Shown: piece after piece, positions 1 to 11,680 of the stretch
How positions within the stretch are numbered: position 1 is the first letter of the stretch
How the letters are laid out: each line of letters begins with the position of its first letter
NCBI RefSeq assembly: GCF_945859705.1
Contig: NC_079137.1
Span: forward strand, 61,536,552 to 61,600,551
Origin: Episyrphus balteatus
Lineage: Eukaryota; Arthropoda; Insecta; Diptera; Syrphidae
Length of the DNA stretch: 64,000 nt
Direction of reading: 5' to 3'
The notes under the pieces: generated by a model
What the model was told of the DNA's origin: nothing
What the model saw: only the letters and a program-made list of their open reading frames with translations
Database searches by the model: none
Made by a program: the position numbers and the translations under genes

Positions 1-314
1 TCTTGTATCAGAACTGTCATTTAGTTCAATTCAGCGATTTCAGAATTTCTTGGAATTACTCCGGAAAGTTGTTAACTTTCTAAAGTTTTTTATATGAAAA
101 TGAAGTCATTTTAATAAACAAAAACAAATCGCAAGAGGTGCGTAGAAACTGTGAAGTTCGAAGGAAATTCTTCTTTATTAAAAAGAGCGAACCTCAAAGT
201 CTATCTATCATTAAATGAGAATACGGATTTTTCTGTATCCTGAATTTTGTATTCCCACCATTTTCAACAAAAGTGAATGAATAAAATATGTTCGACAACT
301 CTTTTCAAATTCTT
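1..314. other. 3' flank of the SPAG17-like gene
   Basis: AT-rich DNA downstream of the minus-strand gene ending at 315. A minus-strand AATAAA (plus-strand tttatt at 174-179) lies about 136 nt past the stop and could be the polyadenylation signal. No further exon is convincing, but a possible donor inside the last exon (see the gene entry) means one could lie here or beyond the edge. Confidence 0.4.
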
Positions 315-2206
315 CTACCATCTTGATCCGGTAGATCTAAACCACAATATTTGAAACCTACCGAAATTTGTCCTTATGCAATCTTCCATGACCGTGGTAG
401 TTATAATAGTTCCGCAAGGATAATAACATCTCAAGCAGTCACTGTTCCAAACCATTTTAACCCCATCATCACGTGCAAGATATTTCTTGCCCTCGCAATA
501 GTCCATCCATTCATAAACCAATAAATGTGTCACTTCTTCTTGCTAGAAAAAAATATAATTTTTTTTTTAAATTACAAATATTTTTGATATAAAAGAAAGA
601 CTTTACAATATTTCCATTCATAGAAATTTTCAATTTTCTTCCATCACATAATGTAACTTCAAAACTCTTACAAAATATCTCATAATTTTGAAGATTTCGA
701 ACAAAATCAATTTCATTTGATTCTTTTTGATCGTCTTCAGTAGAGAAGTTTTCAAAATCAAAGTCTGTATTAGAGGTTTTACCAAGCATATAAATAATTC
801 CATTCGGAGTAAGAACTTGTATTCTATCATCTTTAAGGTATCGAATGACAAAAGCTTCCAAAGTATATAAACGCTTAAATTCAAGATTATCTTTTGAATA
901 TTGATTACTTTGTTCGACAAATGTATACTGATTGTTGTACCGAATTTGACAACCATTAGGCCATTGTAAAGATAAATTGGGATGAGATAAGTCCTTGAAT
1001 ATTTCAATATTTGGACAAAGATTGTTTTTAGTTATGATTCTGATCTCTGAGGAATTTGAACTAATAGAATTTAAGCGATGAAGGTAAACAAAAGTATCTA
1101 ATAATTTTATTTTAACTGAAATCATTTGGTCGTCTTCATCAAACCAATTCTGAAACGAAGAAGATATTGATCCGTTCTCAAATCGAAATACTTTTTTATA
1201 AACTGTTAGTTCTTTTAAAGTATCGTCGAAAACTAGACCAGTATATTTTGGCTGACTTTTCAAGTCTTTATTAGAAGAATTTTTCATGAAGTTTCTAAGA
1301 AAGTTTGCTAAATCAGGAGCAATACAGCCACAGAAATCACGGAAACACAATCTCGTTGGAAGTTGAAATTTTTCTTTCACTTCCGTAATTTTATTAAAAT
1401 TTCTTCGAAGAACAATCAACTTGTATCCTTTTGCTAAATCAGTTTGAAAACATTCATCAAAAAGTTTCTTGCAAGTTTCAAGCCTCTGAACAAATGATTC
1501 CCATGAAAGAAGTTCATAGAATTCAGGAAGTTCAATAGCTGCTGTTTCCATTTTATTTCCACTATCAGAAGTAATTTTCGTATTAACTAACATATTGACC
1601 ATTTTCCAATAAGTTATTAGATTCAATTGATTAGTTACAGCTGACCGAAGTAATTGATTAGCTTCTTCTACAATAATTTTGCCGTAATTATTTTCTAGAA
1701 ATGGACTTAAATGGCAAACAGATGAATTTTTTCGTTCCAAATTGGTGTGGTTTTCAATTGTATCAAATAAATTATCTAAAAATACGCCCACAGCTGCATC
1801 ATTATCCTGAATAGTCTGAGAATCCTTTTTCGTATCCACAAACTTTGACCATAGTTCTTTCTCCTGACTTGGCAATTGAGTATCATTAATTTCGACAAAG
1901 TCATTTTGGTAAACGATAAATTGTTGCGTTAACATCTCAATGTCATACAAATAGCATGTAAATTGATCGTAAATTTGCTGGGAGTATTTTTGTTGTTCTT
2001 CTTTTACTTCTTTTTCAAGTAAAAGGTATTCAGATGAGGTTTCAGTTGGAATGGGATTTAAAGATTCAATGAAAATACCAACATTCTTGGTATTTGGAGA
2101 TTTTCTTAAGAAATCGATATCGTTGTGCAGTTTGAGAAAGTTTACCTTCAAGTTAGATTTTGGACATGGAATGAAGTGAATTATTGCTTGTAAGGGTTGG
2201 TTGGTT
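315..2206 (-). CDS. SPAG17/PF6-like axonemal protein, two C-terminal exons (5' part not located)
   Basis: Two minus-strand exons join in frame: 2206-607 (one base plus 533 codons) and 542-315 (75 codons and stop), across a 64-nt intron with donor GTAAAG at 606 and acceptor TTTTTTCTAG ending at 543. About 608 residues are visible. The frame is open upstream of 2151 and has no ATG there, so the protein starts in another exon. The acceptor CACAG ending at 2207, preceded by pyrimidines and a CTAAC branch-like motif, is the best start of this exon. The protein is low in repeats and rich in short beta-type segments of the form 'DDRIQVLTPNGIIYML' and 'YPCGTII', like the DG/NG-turn stretches of SPAG17 (PF6), a central-pair C1a projection protein of motile cilia and sperm tails. 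That family assignment is from memory of the family style, not an alignment. A GTAGGT at 361-356 could be another donor, making the last 15 residues intronic read-through. Confidence 0.55.
543..606 (-). other. 64-nt intron of the SPAG17-like gene
   Basis: GTAAAG donor, T-rich tract and CTAG acceptor. Removing it joins the 515th codon counted from position 2151 to a CAA GAA GAA codon run in phase 0, keeping the frame open for a further 75 residues. Confidence 0.75.
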
Positions 2207-4287
2207 CTGTGGAAATCGATTTTGAGGAGGGGATTAAAATTTTGAAGTAGTTAGTTTGGATTATAATAGAAGATGAGTGGGTTGGTTGGGAAAGTTTACA
2301 TTTTGCAAAGAAGTGTCAAGCATCTTGATCGAGTATGTGTAGTTTTAGTTTTTTTTTTTATTATTCTTTTTTGTTTGCTTCCGAGTGTGTTTTTGAAAGT
2401 TTTTTAAGAAATTTTAAAATGAAATGCATTCATTGAAGGTGTATAGAAAAGTATCTAGTATTGCTGGCGACAGGAAAGTGCATCGTTATTGATGGCAAAA
2501 CAGGGTTTTATGTCTGAAAGTGTTTTTTTTTTTTTTTTTAAGAAAACTATTGAATGAGTTTTCTTTTCAATAATTTGCATTTGAAATAAGTTGGAATAAG
2601 AAAACATAAAATTGGACTTAAACTGATGAATTCAAACTAATGTGAGTAATAATAAAAAGCATTTAAGTAATGTAAAAAAAAGAGTTGAATAATTCAAAAA
2701 TAATTGTATGCAGGTCTCAGGAAACTTTAGAAAGGATGATAGTTTGTTTTTTGAAAATTTGAAAATGTCTAATTTTTGTTTAAAAAATAAAGAAACCATA
2801 GCTAAATGTCGACTACTGACTATATTTTAAGTCAGTTAATGGCCACAAAAGGGAATTGGTTTCATTATACAGTCGTTTTATTATTGCATATTTGTTTTCG
2901 TATTTTTTTATTATTAAAAAAGAGGGTCACTGTGGTGTATGCGTAACTTTTTTGTTAATGAAAAAATAAAGGTGTTTTTGGATTGTTTTCTTCTAGAACA
3001 TGACCAATTAAATAGCCAAGTTGACCTTTGTTGACCTTAAAAAAAATTGATTTTTTATGCAAATTTTTACAAATATGTAAACTATAGCAGTTAAGGGCCA
3101 GTTTAAAATTTTTGAGTAAATTATTTTATCTAACGATAGGCGATACCTGGCATTGATTTAGATAAATAAAGCTCCGACTTTCCCGTTTAGTTAACTGATT
3201 TTTAGTTACAGAACTTCAAACCTTACAGAAATACTATGTCACCACAGGATTGTGTTTAGACTGATATATAGATGGGAAAAGTTTTGGTGTAATTGTTTTG
3301 AAGGGCTAACTTTATATTTTTTGAGTACAGTTTCGAAATTTTCAACAAAAAAAGTTCTCACCAAGTATTTTTTTTTATAAGGACGGATTTTATGTAAAAA
3401 TTAAAAATATGTTTTAAAAAAAAAATATTTCTTCTACATATATAAAATTGTAAGAAAAAATTTAAACAAAAAAAATCTTGATAGATATGCCTCATCATAA
3501 CAAATTTCAAAAATTTACTGGTTTCAAAACAATTTAATAGTTTATGTCTCCAAATTAAAAAAAAAGTCGTTATAGCGGTTTTAAACATAAAAAAATTTAT
3601 GTAATTTTATAAAACTTTAAAAAATTAGTTTTTGAAATGTTGGAATAATGTACATAGCTATGTGTGCACGTGTGTATTTAAAAAAAAAATAAAATCATAA
3701 ACATGTTTAACTTTAGTATTATGGGTGCTTAATTATTATTTGTTGAAAAAATTTTGTTCAAGTTGATTGAATTTTCAATGGGAAATTTTGAAATCAAAAC
3801 AAAAAATTTTTTTTTAATAAATGGTCTTAAAAAAATAATATTTAAATATAAAGTTAAAAACTAATCGCTTCATTGGACAGACAGATGGGCAGACAAACAG
3901 ATTGAGAGAATTGTGTTATTCATTTCGAGTTCGATTTATTTTAAGAATACTAAAATTTTTCTGTAATACATACCTACATCCTACATAGGTTAGGTATTCA
4001 TATATCGGAAGCAGAAATGTATCTCATATAATTAATAACATATATTCAGTTTAGGGCAACAAAAAAATATACATATACCTACACTTTCCTTATAAATTTA
4101 CGATACTCACTTAACATTCAATTAACATACAAAATTGGTTCTATTTATTAAAATTATAAAGTGTAATCTTCTTTTTATGATAATTTGATTTTGGTGACTA
4201 TAAGCTAGTGTATTTATTTTTGGATACACGATTTTCTTAAAAGAAAACCAAAACATATAAAAATAGTTGTGTTGTAGATATTTCAAC
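2207..4287. other. AT-rich intergenic or intronic DNA
   Basis: No exon or family repeat is recognised. It contains homopolymer runs and a short GACAGACAGATGGGC-type motif near 3876-3900, similar to the motif inside R4 at 9607-9655. If the exons at 5450-6164 and 315-2206 belong to one gene, this is part of its intron. GTAAAC at 2304-2299 is a possible donor of an unseen short exon, but the phase could not be settled. Confidence 0.4.
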
Positions 4288-4360
4288 GGTCTTGTGGCGC
4301 AATGGATAACGCGTCTGACTACGGATCAGAAGATTCCAGGTTCGACTCCTGGCAAGATCG
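4288..4360 (+). tRNA. tRNA-Arg (anticodon ACG)
   Basis: Full 73-nt cloverleaf. Acceptor arm GGTCTTG (4288-4294) pairs with CAAGATC (4353-4359, one G-U), with discriminator G at 4360. The D arm includes TGGCGCAATGGATA (A box), the anticodon loop CTACGGA puts ACG at 4321-4323, and the T arm contains GGTTCGACTCC (B box). A run of six T at 4373-4378 is a Pol III terminator. No intron, and CCA is not encoded. It decodes CGU/CGC/CGA arginine codons through A34-to-inosine editing, as usual for this isoacceptor. It lies between two minus-strand coding units and points the opposite way. Confidence 0.95.
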
Positions 4361-5449
4361 AAGGAGACTTAATTTTTTCTTACAAGAATATTTTAAAATT
4401 GATAATAATTGTTTTTTTTTTTTTTTTTTTTGAATAAAGGGAACATTTAAGACTCTAATCTTGAAAATAGTTTTTGTGAATAATAAACTATATTTATTAT
4501 ATTTATCTTCTAAAGCATCTTTTCATTGATTTTCTTTTATTTTTGTTATTTACATACCAGGTAAAAAACATAAAAATAGATAAGAAAATTTGAAATACTT
4601 TATTTAATTAACTTTAAACAAATTTTTGCATTAATGTTTATTGAAAGAAATAATAGTTTGCATTAATAAAATTAAATTGCAAATAAAAAAAAAATTCTGC
4701 ATTGAAAAAAAAAAAAAAATCCAATGTAAAATGCAATTTTGACCGTACATTTCTATTTCAACTATAATATTAAAGCTAATGTAAGGCTATTTCGTAGTCA
4801 AAATTGTGAAAAAATTCGACGAATGTTTATGAAAAAAAAAATATTTAATTAATATATTTTAATATATTTTGCACAAGAGAAATCTATGGGTTCCGGGGAT
4901 AATATTACCCCTAATTTTTTTGTTTTAGTTTCATTATCGAGTTAAAACGGTTTATTTTTGCGTTACCCTTACCCGAAAAAATAGGAAATTTAACTTAATT
5001 CAGAAAATAATTTTTTTTTTTGAATGAAAATATAGTTAAAATGTTTCGACTTAACAGTGTTTCTATTTTTAACCCGCTAAAAAAAAAATGGTTCAAATAA
5101 ATATTTAATTATTAAGAGATTTTAACTTTTTTTAAAGTTTAATTTAGTTTGTAGATTTTTGCTGAAGAATTAAAATATTTTTGCATTGTTAATAAAATAA
5201 TGTCAAAGAAAAAGTAAAAATAAAATGCAGAATACATAAAAAATCTGTTGACAATAAATTTTGTTGTAATGTTATGAAAAAGCCATTGAAATAAGGATTG
5301 ATATAAAAATTTGTACAACTCACATCAAGAGGTTAAACAAACTTTGTGATGAAAATTTACCAATTAGCACAATAAAATAGTCACACAATTGGCAACTTCT
5401 TATCTAGACAAAAAAAAAAACAATGAATTTTGTATTAATTTTCTATTCA
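4361..5449. other. AT-rich DNA with a V-family repeat fragment
   Basis: About 4640-4850 matches the family also seen at 8340-8585 and 52440-52960: alternating TGCATT/TTGCAAAT blocks with long A runs, then a hairpin between CAATTTTGAC (4733) and GTCAAAATTG (4797), then ATTCGACGAAT. The rest is unassigned AT-rich sequence. Confidence 0.5.
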
Positions 5450-6164
5450 TCAGATGCAACCAGTCGGATATACCTCAGAGCTCAACACTTTCAAATCAGT
5501 TTTATGAATTTTTTTTGGTAATATGTCTTCAGTCTCATGAATATCAAATGATTTGTCACCTTTCGCATTTTCAGAGTATCCGCCCACGTCCTCCTCATTC
5601 CAGTATCTTCTCAAATCCTCACTAAGTGTACTTGTAAGACTTTCCCATTGAGAGTCAAAATCTTTTTTACATCTTTCTATAACTTCTTCAATCTGATGAG
5701 TTTGCTTCTCTAACTTTGTGGCTGTTCAGGTTAAAAGAAAAACTTCTAAATGAAATTCATTAAGTCAATTAGTTTGCAAAAAAAGAACCAAAGACAGAAA
5801 AAAAAAAAAAAACAAAACTAAGTAATTTCCAACCTTCTGAAATCGTTTGGTCTCCATCATCAGTATCCGTATCCGTACCATTTACCATGACAATGTAGAT
5901 TTTTTTACTTGAACGAACTTCCATTTGTTTCAATAGTTCTTTCTCCATGACTTCCAAATTGCTACCATGAAAGCTAACTGCAAATATTTTGAACGTTTTT
6001 CTTGTACTTTCAACCTGCGCCATAATAGACAACAAAATGAGAGAAAAAAAATATATATACAAATGGATGCATTAGATGAAAGATACAATTTTTGCAGATT
6101 GAGATGTTTTGGTGTGTACCTTTGAAAGACGCTTTTTGTCGGATAGATTCTTCGACTTGGACAT
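5450..6164 (-). CDS. Three-exon Lys/Glu-rich protein of 165 aa, function unknown
   Basis: Reconstructed by splicing: exon 6164-6120 (15 codons from an ATG), 6014-5834 (60 codons plus one base) and 5721-5450 (two bases plus 89 codons and TGA). The introns are 105 and 112 nt. Borders are AAAG|GTACAC to GCGCAG|GTT, and GAAG|GTTGGA (weak donor) to GAACAG|CCAC; all phases agree. The start is basic (MSKSKNLSDKKRLSK). A hydrophobic beta-alpha segment follows (KIFAVSFHGSNLEVMEKEL... KIYIVMVNG), then an acidic TDTDTDDGD stretch, then a predicted coiled-coil helix (LEKQTHQIEEVIERCKKDF). An alternative ATG at 6023 would drop exon 1. GAG|GTATAT at 5474 is a strong donor, so the reading frame may continue into further exons. 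The SPAG17-like exons downstream on the same strand make that plausible, although the phases do not match directly. I do not recognise the family. Confidence 0.6.
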
Positions 6165-8248
6165 TTGGGATTTTTATAAATGGTCTCTTCTTTCAGGGAG
6201 CAAATGTAATTAATGAATGTTTTTTTTCCTGAAATGTCACGATTTTTTGTCTGAATTCTGGGATATTTTAATCAAATAGAAAAGGCGACTTAAAAAATTG
6301 CGAAAAACAAGTACAAGTACAAAAAGGAGCTGTTTTTTGGAGAAGGATAAGAACCAAGGACCTTTATTAAAGTCTCTCACTTAAAAAAGAGTGAACAAGT
6401 TTTGGTCAAGAATTTTACGAAAAAAAAAAACCTTTATTTCACTTCACTCCATCTGTCAAAAAAATTTCCATGAATAAAATTCGACACTTAAACATGTTTC
6501 CGGTGTAATACTCCAACAGCAGCCGGACAAGGACGAAAATAAAGAAAGAAACCCTTTTCAACAAGTGAGTGAGTGATTCAATTTCCCTAACTCTTCGGAA
6601 CAATTTTTGTTGTGGTCTGCAATTTTCCATGTTTTCCACAACATCGCCATTGTCCGGCAAGTTTGGGTCCTTGAAGGATTCTTCAAATGCATCCATCCAC
6701 ATGCAGATGAGTACCCACTTTACAAGAAAATCTTTCGTCCCTTTTTTTTTTTGTTCTACTCGGTAACCCACCACCACCACATCGCATTTAAAGGTGGTTT
6801 AAAATATTTTATCCTTCGTAACAAAAAAAAAAAAAAACGATGTCGAACAAAGGAAATACTCTACGTATGGTCTGGAAGTTCGAGACTAGGAAAATGATTG
6901 GGATTTGTTATAAAAAAAAAAAGAAAAAGGACGAGACTTTTTGAATTTTTTTTTTATTGGTGAATAAAATTCAAAAGTGTGTTTTTTTTCTTCTTCCTTC
7001 CTTTCTCAATAGATTTTGTGTTGGGAAACATAATATACGAATCAACATACGAGTACTTACTTACATATAAGTATTACAAACATATAGAGAAGATGAAAAG
7101 CTATTTTCGAAGATTTTTGTATGGAAGTGATTTGGTCCTTAGTCAAGTGGAAGAGAGAAATTCTCTTCTGTTTCTTGACGAAACGAAACACAATTGAATC
7201 TCATTTATATGTTTGTGATGTGTGTTTTTTTTTTTTTTGAAAGTAAATGTCTTTTATTTGGATGCAGAATGAATGTGCAAGAGTTGGGAGTTTTGAGAAT
7301 TTATATATTTTTTTGAAGAGTGAAAGAAGAGGTCCTTGGAAAAAGTGCTGAGTATAAGGTAGGCATTGTTATTCAATTGAATGTTTTTGATCTTATTTCA
7401 AGTCGATTAGCGTTCTACTCTTGTCTATACCTATGTGTGATGATGAAGTTGATTTGAAGTAAATGTATCGAGTTACTTTCAACCACATGAATTAGACTAG
7501 ACGATTTGAAGATGATGGAATTTGAATTGGCTTTAGATTTTCAGTAATATTTTTTTTGCTTTGAAATATTAAAAGCTGATCAAAGAAAAATTGGTGTTAA
7601 GTACCTACTGTTATTTAAGTAATATTGGTAATTTAAGATCAAGAATGTTTGAGTGTTGATTACTTTAGCTGATTATACTTGAGCTAAAAGGTTAAACCCG
7701 TCTTTAAACTTCATAGAGAGGAATAAAAAATGTTTTTATTTTTAACATGTAACGTTTTTAAGTAGTATAATATTATCCATCGCCAACCACCGTCTTTTGT
7801 CCTTCATGTAGCCTTCTTATACTGGTTTTTAAAAGGAGGGCTACGATCTAAAGTGAACCAAGTCATAAAAGGTGAATTCGAAGATATAACGAGTTAAGGT
7901 AAATACGACAAATGACAATTATTTGAAACGCTTGATGGCGCCCCCAGACGGGTTAAAGTTTTTCCTCATTTAAAATAGGTACATAAATACCTACATATGT
8001 ATATGTTGAGTTATGAGGTATTTTTTTAGATATACCTAGCCTTAAAGTACAAATGTTTGATGAGGTCAAAATTCTTTATGTATTTGCCTAAATTCGGATT
8101 CCAAAATTTTGTACTCTAATGTATGTAAATTTAAAGTTCTGCATTTTAAAATTCAGTAAATTCAAAATTCTGTATTATAAAATTCTGTAAATCCATAACT
8201 CTGGATTTCAAAATTCTGTAATCTTATGGTCTTTTTAGGACCATAGGG
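6165..8248. other. Mostly unique DNA upstream of the small gene
   Basis: No repeat family is recognised up to about 8090. The stretch 6440-6780 has higher GC and is open on both strands for 65-113 codons, with ordinary-looking composition on the minus strand, but no convincing splice sites; it is left unannotated. 8090-8225 holds imperfect units of the form AAATTCTGTAAATTC, similar to the arrays in the foldback element at 25704-26500. Confidence 0.4.
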
Positions 8249-8347
8249 GTTTAGCCAGGACATGCATATTTTTTTTGTTTTATTTATTTTTCATGCAGAT
8301 GAAATGCTTGTTTAAAAAAAAACCAAACTTGCATGTCCTGACTAAAC
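8249..8347. repeat. Imperfect hairpin
   Basis: GTTTAGCCAGGACATGCA near 8249 is inverted as TGCATGTCCTGACTAAAC near 8330-8347, with an AT-rich loop of about 60 nt. It adjoins the V-family repeat and may be its end. Confidence 0.55.
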
Positions 8348-8585
8348 CTTGTAAGAAATTCGACGAATTTCAAAAAAAAAAAATATTTAATACACATTTT
8401 GCATAGATTTTTTTTTCAGTGCAGAAAATTTTTTATTGGCAATAAAATTTTTTTAATGCAAAATATTTTTACTTGCAACAAATATTTTTTAATACAATTA
8501 TTTTTCATTTGCAACAAATTTTTTTTTTTAATGCAAATTTTTTTCAGTTTGCAATAAATATATTTTTAAGTGAAAACTTCTTTAG
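8340..8585 (-). repeat. V-family repeat, copy 2
   Basis: Reverse orientation relative to 52440-52960. ATTCGACGAAT precedes a series of TGCA-containing blocks separated by A/T runs (TTGCAACAAATT, AATGCAAAAT), in irregular units of about 30-40 nt. Confidence 0.55.
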
Positions 8586-9183
8586 TAACGTAGTGATTTG
8601 AAACAAGATGAAACGAAAACGCGACACGAACATTCAACTTGTTATAACTTTTTTGTTTTAATAGATAGATAAATGAAATTTGTACTGTAGGTAGGTAGTT
8701 AAATTTCAATTAATTTCATATTCAAAATTCTGAGATAGCCTTAAAAAAAAGTTCTTTTTCTACACACGTTATATCTTTTGATCTAGTGCACATAAAAATT
8801 TGATTTAACTTAAATACGCATGCTGATAACATAACCTTTCATTTGATATAGATTAACTGTACGAGCTCTACAACTTAAACAATCTTAAATTGAAAAACTT
8901 GAAAAATACCTCAAAACACCTGTGGAGATCTGTTGACGATGACCAGTGTAGGAAGTACCGTAATCTCAGCTTGAAATTTCGACATAGTTGGCTTTATGAA
9001 ATTCTTATTTTTTTTCTAGGCATGGTAGAAATATAATTCATACGTCATATAAAAGGTGAAATAACCTTTCAGATGATGTAAAATTTACTATAGGTTGTCA
9101 TTTAAAAAAATATATTTAATAGTGTTAAAAAAAAAGATTGATTTTTTTGCTTTTTTGATGAAAAGTGATTTGGTTTAAAAATA

Positions 9184-9762
9184 AAATGCACGACTGGGGT
9201 CGCACGTACTCGCTCTTGCTGTTCAAAGCACTTTTATGTTAGTCTACTTGTAGATTTTTAAAGCTGGATCTAAATTTTTTAAAAATTGATATTGGGGAAG
9301 AGCCGACATTTAGGGCAAAATTTTGTTAAATAAAAAAATTTTTTTTTTTGTTATTTGACTTTTTTGAGAAAAAATGAAAATGCAGTTTTATTGCCACTGC
9401 TTTAAATATTACGTATACAAAGTTTAATCAAAATCGTTAGAGCCGTTTTCGAGAAATTCTTAATATCGTATTTTTTCGTATGGGAGGTATACGTTCTAAA
9501 CGAGATATAAAAAAAACAAAAAAAAAAAAACTTTCAGAATTCCATAAAAATCATCTGTACGAAATTTGAAGAAAATCCATCCACCCGTTTAGGCTGTGGA
9601 AATGTGTACAGATGGACGCACAGACGCACAGATGCACAGACGCACGGACGGAATTACGGGACCCGCTTTTTCGGAATTCTCCATCATCGTAATGTTGGTT
9701 TTGATTAAAACCTCAATTTTTTTTTTTCGTCACGAAACCAATACTTGCCCTATAGAGCAAGT
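9184..9762 (+). mobile_element. R4 element copy 1 (579 bp), 7-bp target duplication
   Basis: Flanked by AAAAATA at 9177-9183 and 9763-9769; the R3 copy at 26.6 kb shows the uninterrupted site. It starts AAATGCACGACTGGGGTCGC, with a CGAC/GTCG mini-hairpin, and ends ACTTGC...GCAAGT, a terminal hairpin around 9743-9762. It contains a GACGCACAGACGCACAGATG-type array at 9612-9655. No open reading frame of note. A second copy is at 32749-35496. Confidence 0.65.
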
Positions 9763-10145
9763 AAAAATAAGCTCTTTTTGTAGATGTTGTATAGACATGG
9801 ACGATATAAATATTTTGAACTGAAACAATAAGCTTTCAGATGATATAAAATTAATACAGGTTGTCATATAAAAAATATGTATTTAAAGGAGATAGAATAA
9901 AAAATATTTATGTAGATTTTTTCTGTATTTTTGCAAGAACATTTTTGAAGTTATACTTCTTATGGGAGGGTGGGTATGAAAATTTACTTTTTGACAAGAA
10001 TGTCAAAGGGATTATGACGCGATCACCCTGGGTAGCAGGGCTGTCGTTTCACCTTTAGAGTAGGCAGTACTTTAGTATTTAAAAGTGCAGTACGCTGCAG
10101 TACGGCAAACATAAAACACACAACACGTTGCAAGTTACATGTTTC

Positions 10146-10285
10146 ATGTGGCAAGTTGCATGTGGCAAGTTGCCTGTGGCAAGTTGCCTGTGGCAAGTTG
10201 CATGTGGCAAGTTGCCTGTGGCAAGTTGCATGTGGCAAGTTGCGTGTGGCAAGTTGCATGTGGCAATTTCCATGTGGCAAGTTGC
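10146..10285 (+). repeat. 14-bp minisatellite, 10 units
   Basis: Unit ATGTGGCAAGTTGC with substitutions mainly at the first base (A, C or G); unit 9 is degenerate. It is broken at its right end by the hAT-like insertion. All six frames read through it, giving long low-complexity open frames that are not genes. Confidence 0.95.
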
Positions 10286-11680
10286 CAGGGTTGCAAAAAG
10301 CTCACATTTCAGCTCAGCTCACAGCTCAGCTCAAATTTGAGCTAGGTACCATGAGCGCCCCAACTTCCAACGCCTATATCTCGGAATTTTGAAAAAAATG
10401 AAAAAAAAATTTTTTGATGCCAAAAGGTAGCTAGGACTCTAACCTACATTTGGGTACAACTCCCATCCCTGTAGGTGCACGCGTTCTAAAACCGGGTGAA
10501 CTTAAAGGTAAAAAAAAAGTTAAGCCCGATTCTGAAAAAATAGGTATGATGTGGCGGTTTAACATGGAAGATGATTTTTTAAAAATCTGAGAATGTGCAA
10601 AGCGTAGGCCCATGACACAAGCTATCATTGGGTATCACTCCCAAAAATTGCTCTCAAGCGGTTTAGCTTCCAGGAGCATTCAAAGATTCGGGGATTTTTC
10701 GAAAAAAAATTTTACCATAACTTTCAAGCGCGATTTTCTCGGAATTTTGAAAAAAATCAAAAAACCGGATTATACCACTATCGGCTAGCTGAGAATATAA
10801 GCTTTCATATGGCACCACTCCCCTGTCTCTAGATCAAAGCGTTCCAATGCGGAATTTTGAAGAAAATGAAAATAAAATTTTTTGATGCCAAAAGGTAGCG
10901 GGGACTCTAACCTACATTTGGGTACAACTCCCATTCCTGTAGGTCCACGCGTTCTCAAACCGGAAGAACTTAAAAGTAAAAAAAAATAGGCGCGATTCTG
11001 AAAAAAAAGGCATGATGTGGTGGTTTAACATGGAAGGCGATTTTTTAAAAAATCTGATAATGTGCAAAGCGTAGGCCCATGACACAAGCTATCATTTGGC
11101 ATCACTCCCAAAAATTGCTCGAAAGTGGTTTAGCTTCCAGGAGCGTTTAAAGATTCGGGAATTTTTCGAAAAAAAAATTTACCCCAACTTTCAAACGCGA
11201 TTTTCTCGGAATTTTGAAAAAAGTCGAAAAACCGGATTGTACCGGAATTTTTTTTTATGATAAAAAAAGAAATATTTTACTAAAAAAAATAGAAATATAT
11301 TTACTATCAAAAACACCAAGAGAAAAGATCACGAAAAATTATCTGTCTTATTTATAAAAATATCTATGTGTTAAAATAATTCCATTAATAACTAGAACCA
11401 AACATCTTAAGCTATGGTGTTATATAAAAGTTTAAAATATCTTCATATTTCATTATACTTTCCAAATAAAAATCAATGTATCCTCTCACCCATCACAGCT
11501 CAGCTCAGCTCACTTTACCTTAGCTCACCCAACAGCTCAGCTCAACCATCAGCTCAGCTCACTTTCAGCTCAGCTCAAATGAGCTGAGCTATGGTACATA
11601 TCTCAAAAGTGAGCTAGGTCAAAATTTGAGCTGAGCTGCGAGCTGAGCTCAGCTCACTTTTGAGCTTTGTAGCAACCCTG
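10286..11680 (+). mobile_element. hAT-like MITE inside R1, copy 1 (1,395 bp)
   Basis: Ends are CAGGGTTGC (10286) and GCAACCCTG (11680). Flanking 8-mers are CAAGTTGC (10278-10285) and CAAGTTCC (11681-11688), a 7/8 duplication of the minisatellite unit. Behind each end is a dense series of GCTCA/TGAGC pentamers in opposite orientation (10300-10350 and 11500-11665), able to pair. The middle is a direct duplication with a period of about 468 bp (markers GATGCC at 10416 and 10884). No transposase reading frame. Confidence 0.75.

Noticed and set aside
630..1007. 125-codon minus-strand open frame
   Set aside because: Alternative frame of the SPAG17-like exon.
2299..2340. Tiny upstream exon (MLDTSLQN-type) with a GTAAAC donor for the SPAG17-like gene
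   Set aside because: Its phase does not match the exon starting at 2206, and it lacks a supported acceptor.
6439..6780. 113-codon minus-strand open frame with ordinary amino-acid mix, and a 65-codon plus-strand frame
   Set aside because: Suggestive composition, but no supported splice sites or start context, and both strands are open. Kept only as a note.
10146..10285. CRISPR-like spaced repeat array
   Set aside because: Contiguous 14-bp tandem repeat without unique spacers, in a eukaryotic transposon.
10023..10392. Several overlapping open frames on both strands (64-85 codons)
   Set aside because: They are translations of the 14-bp minisatellite, which has no stop codon in any frame. The same false frames appear at 33002-33352.
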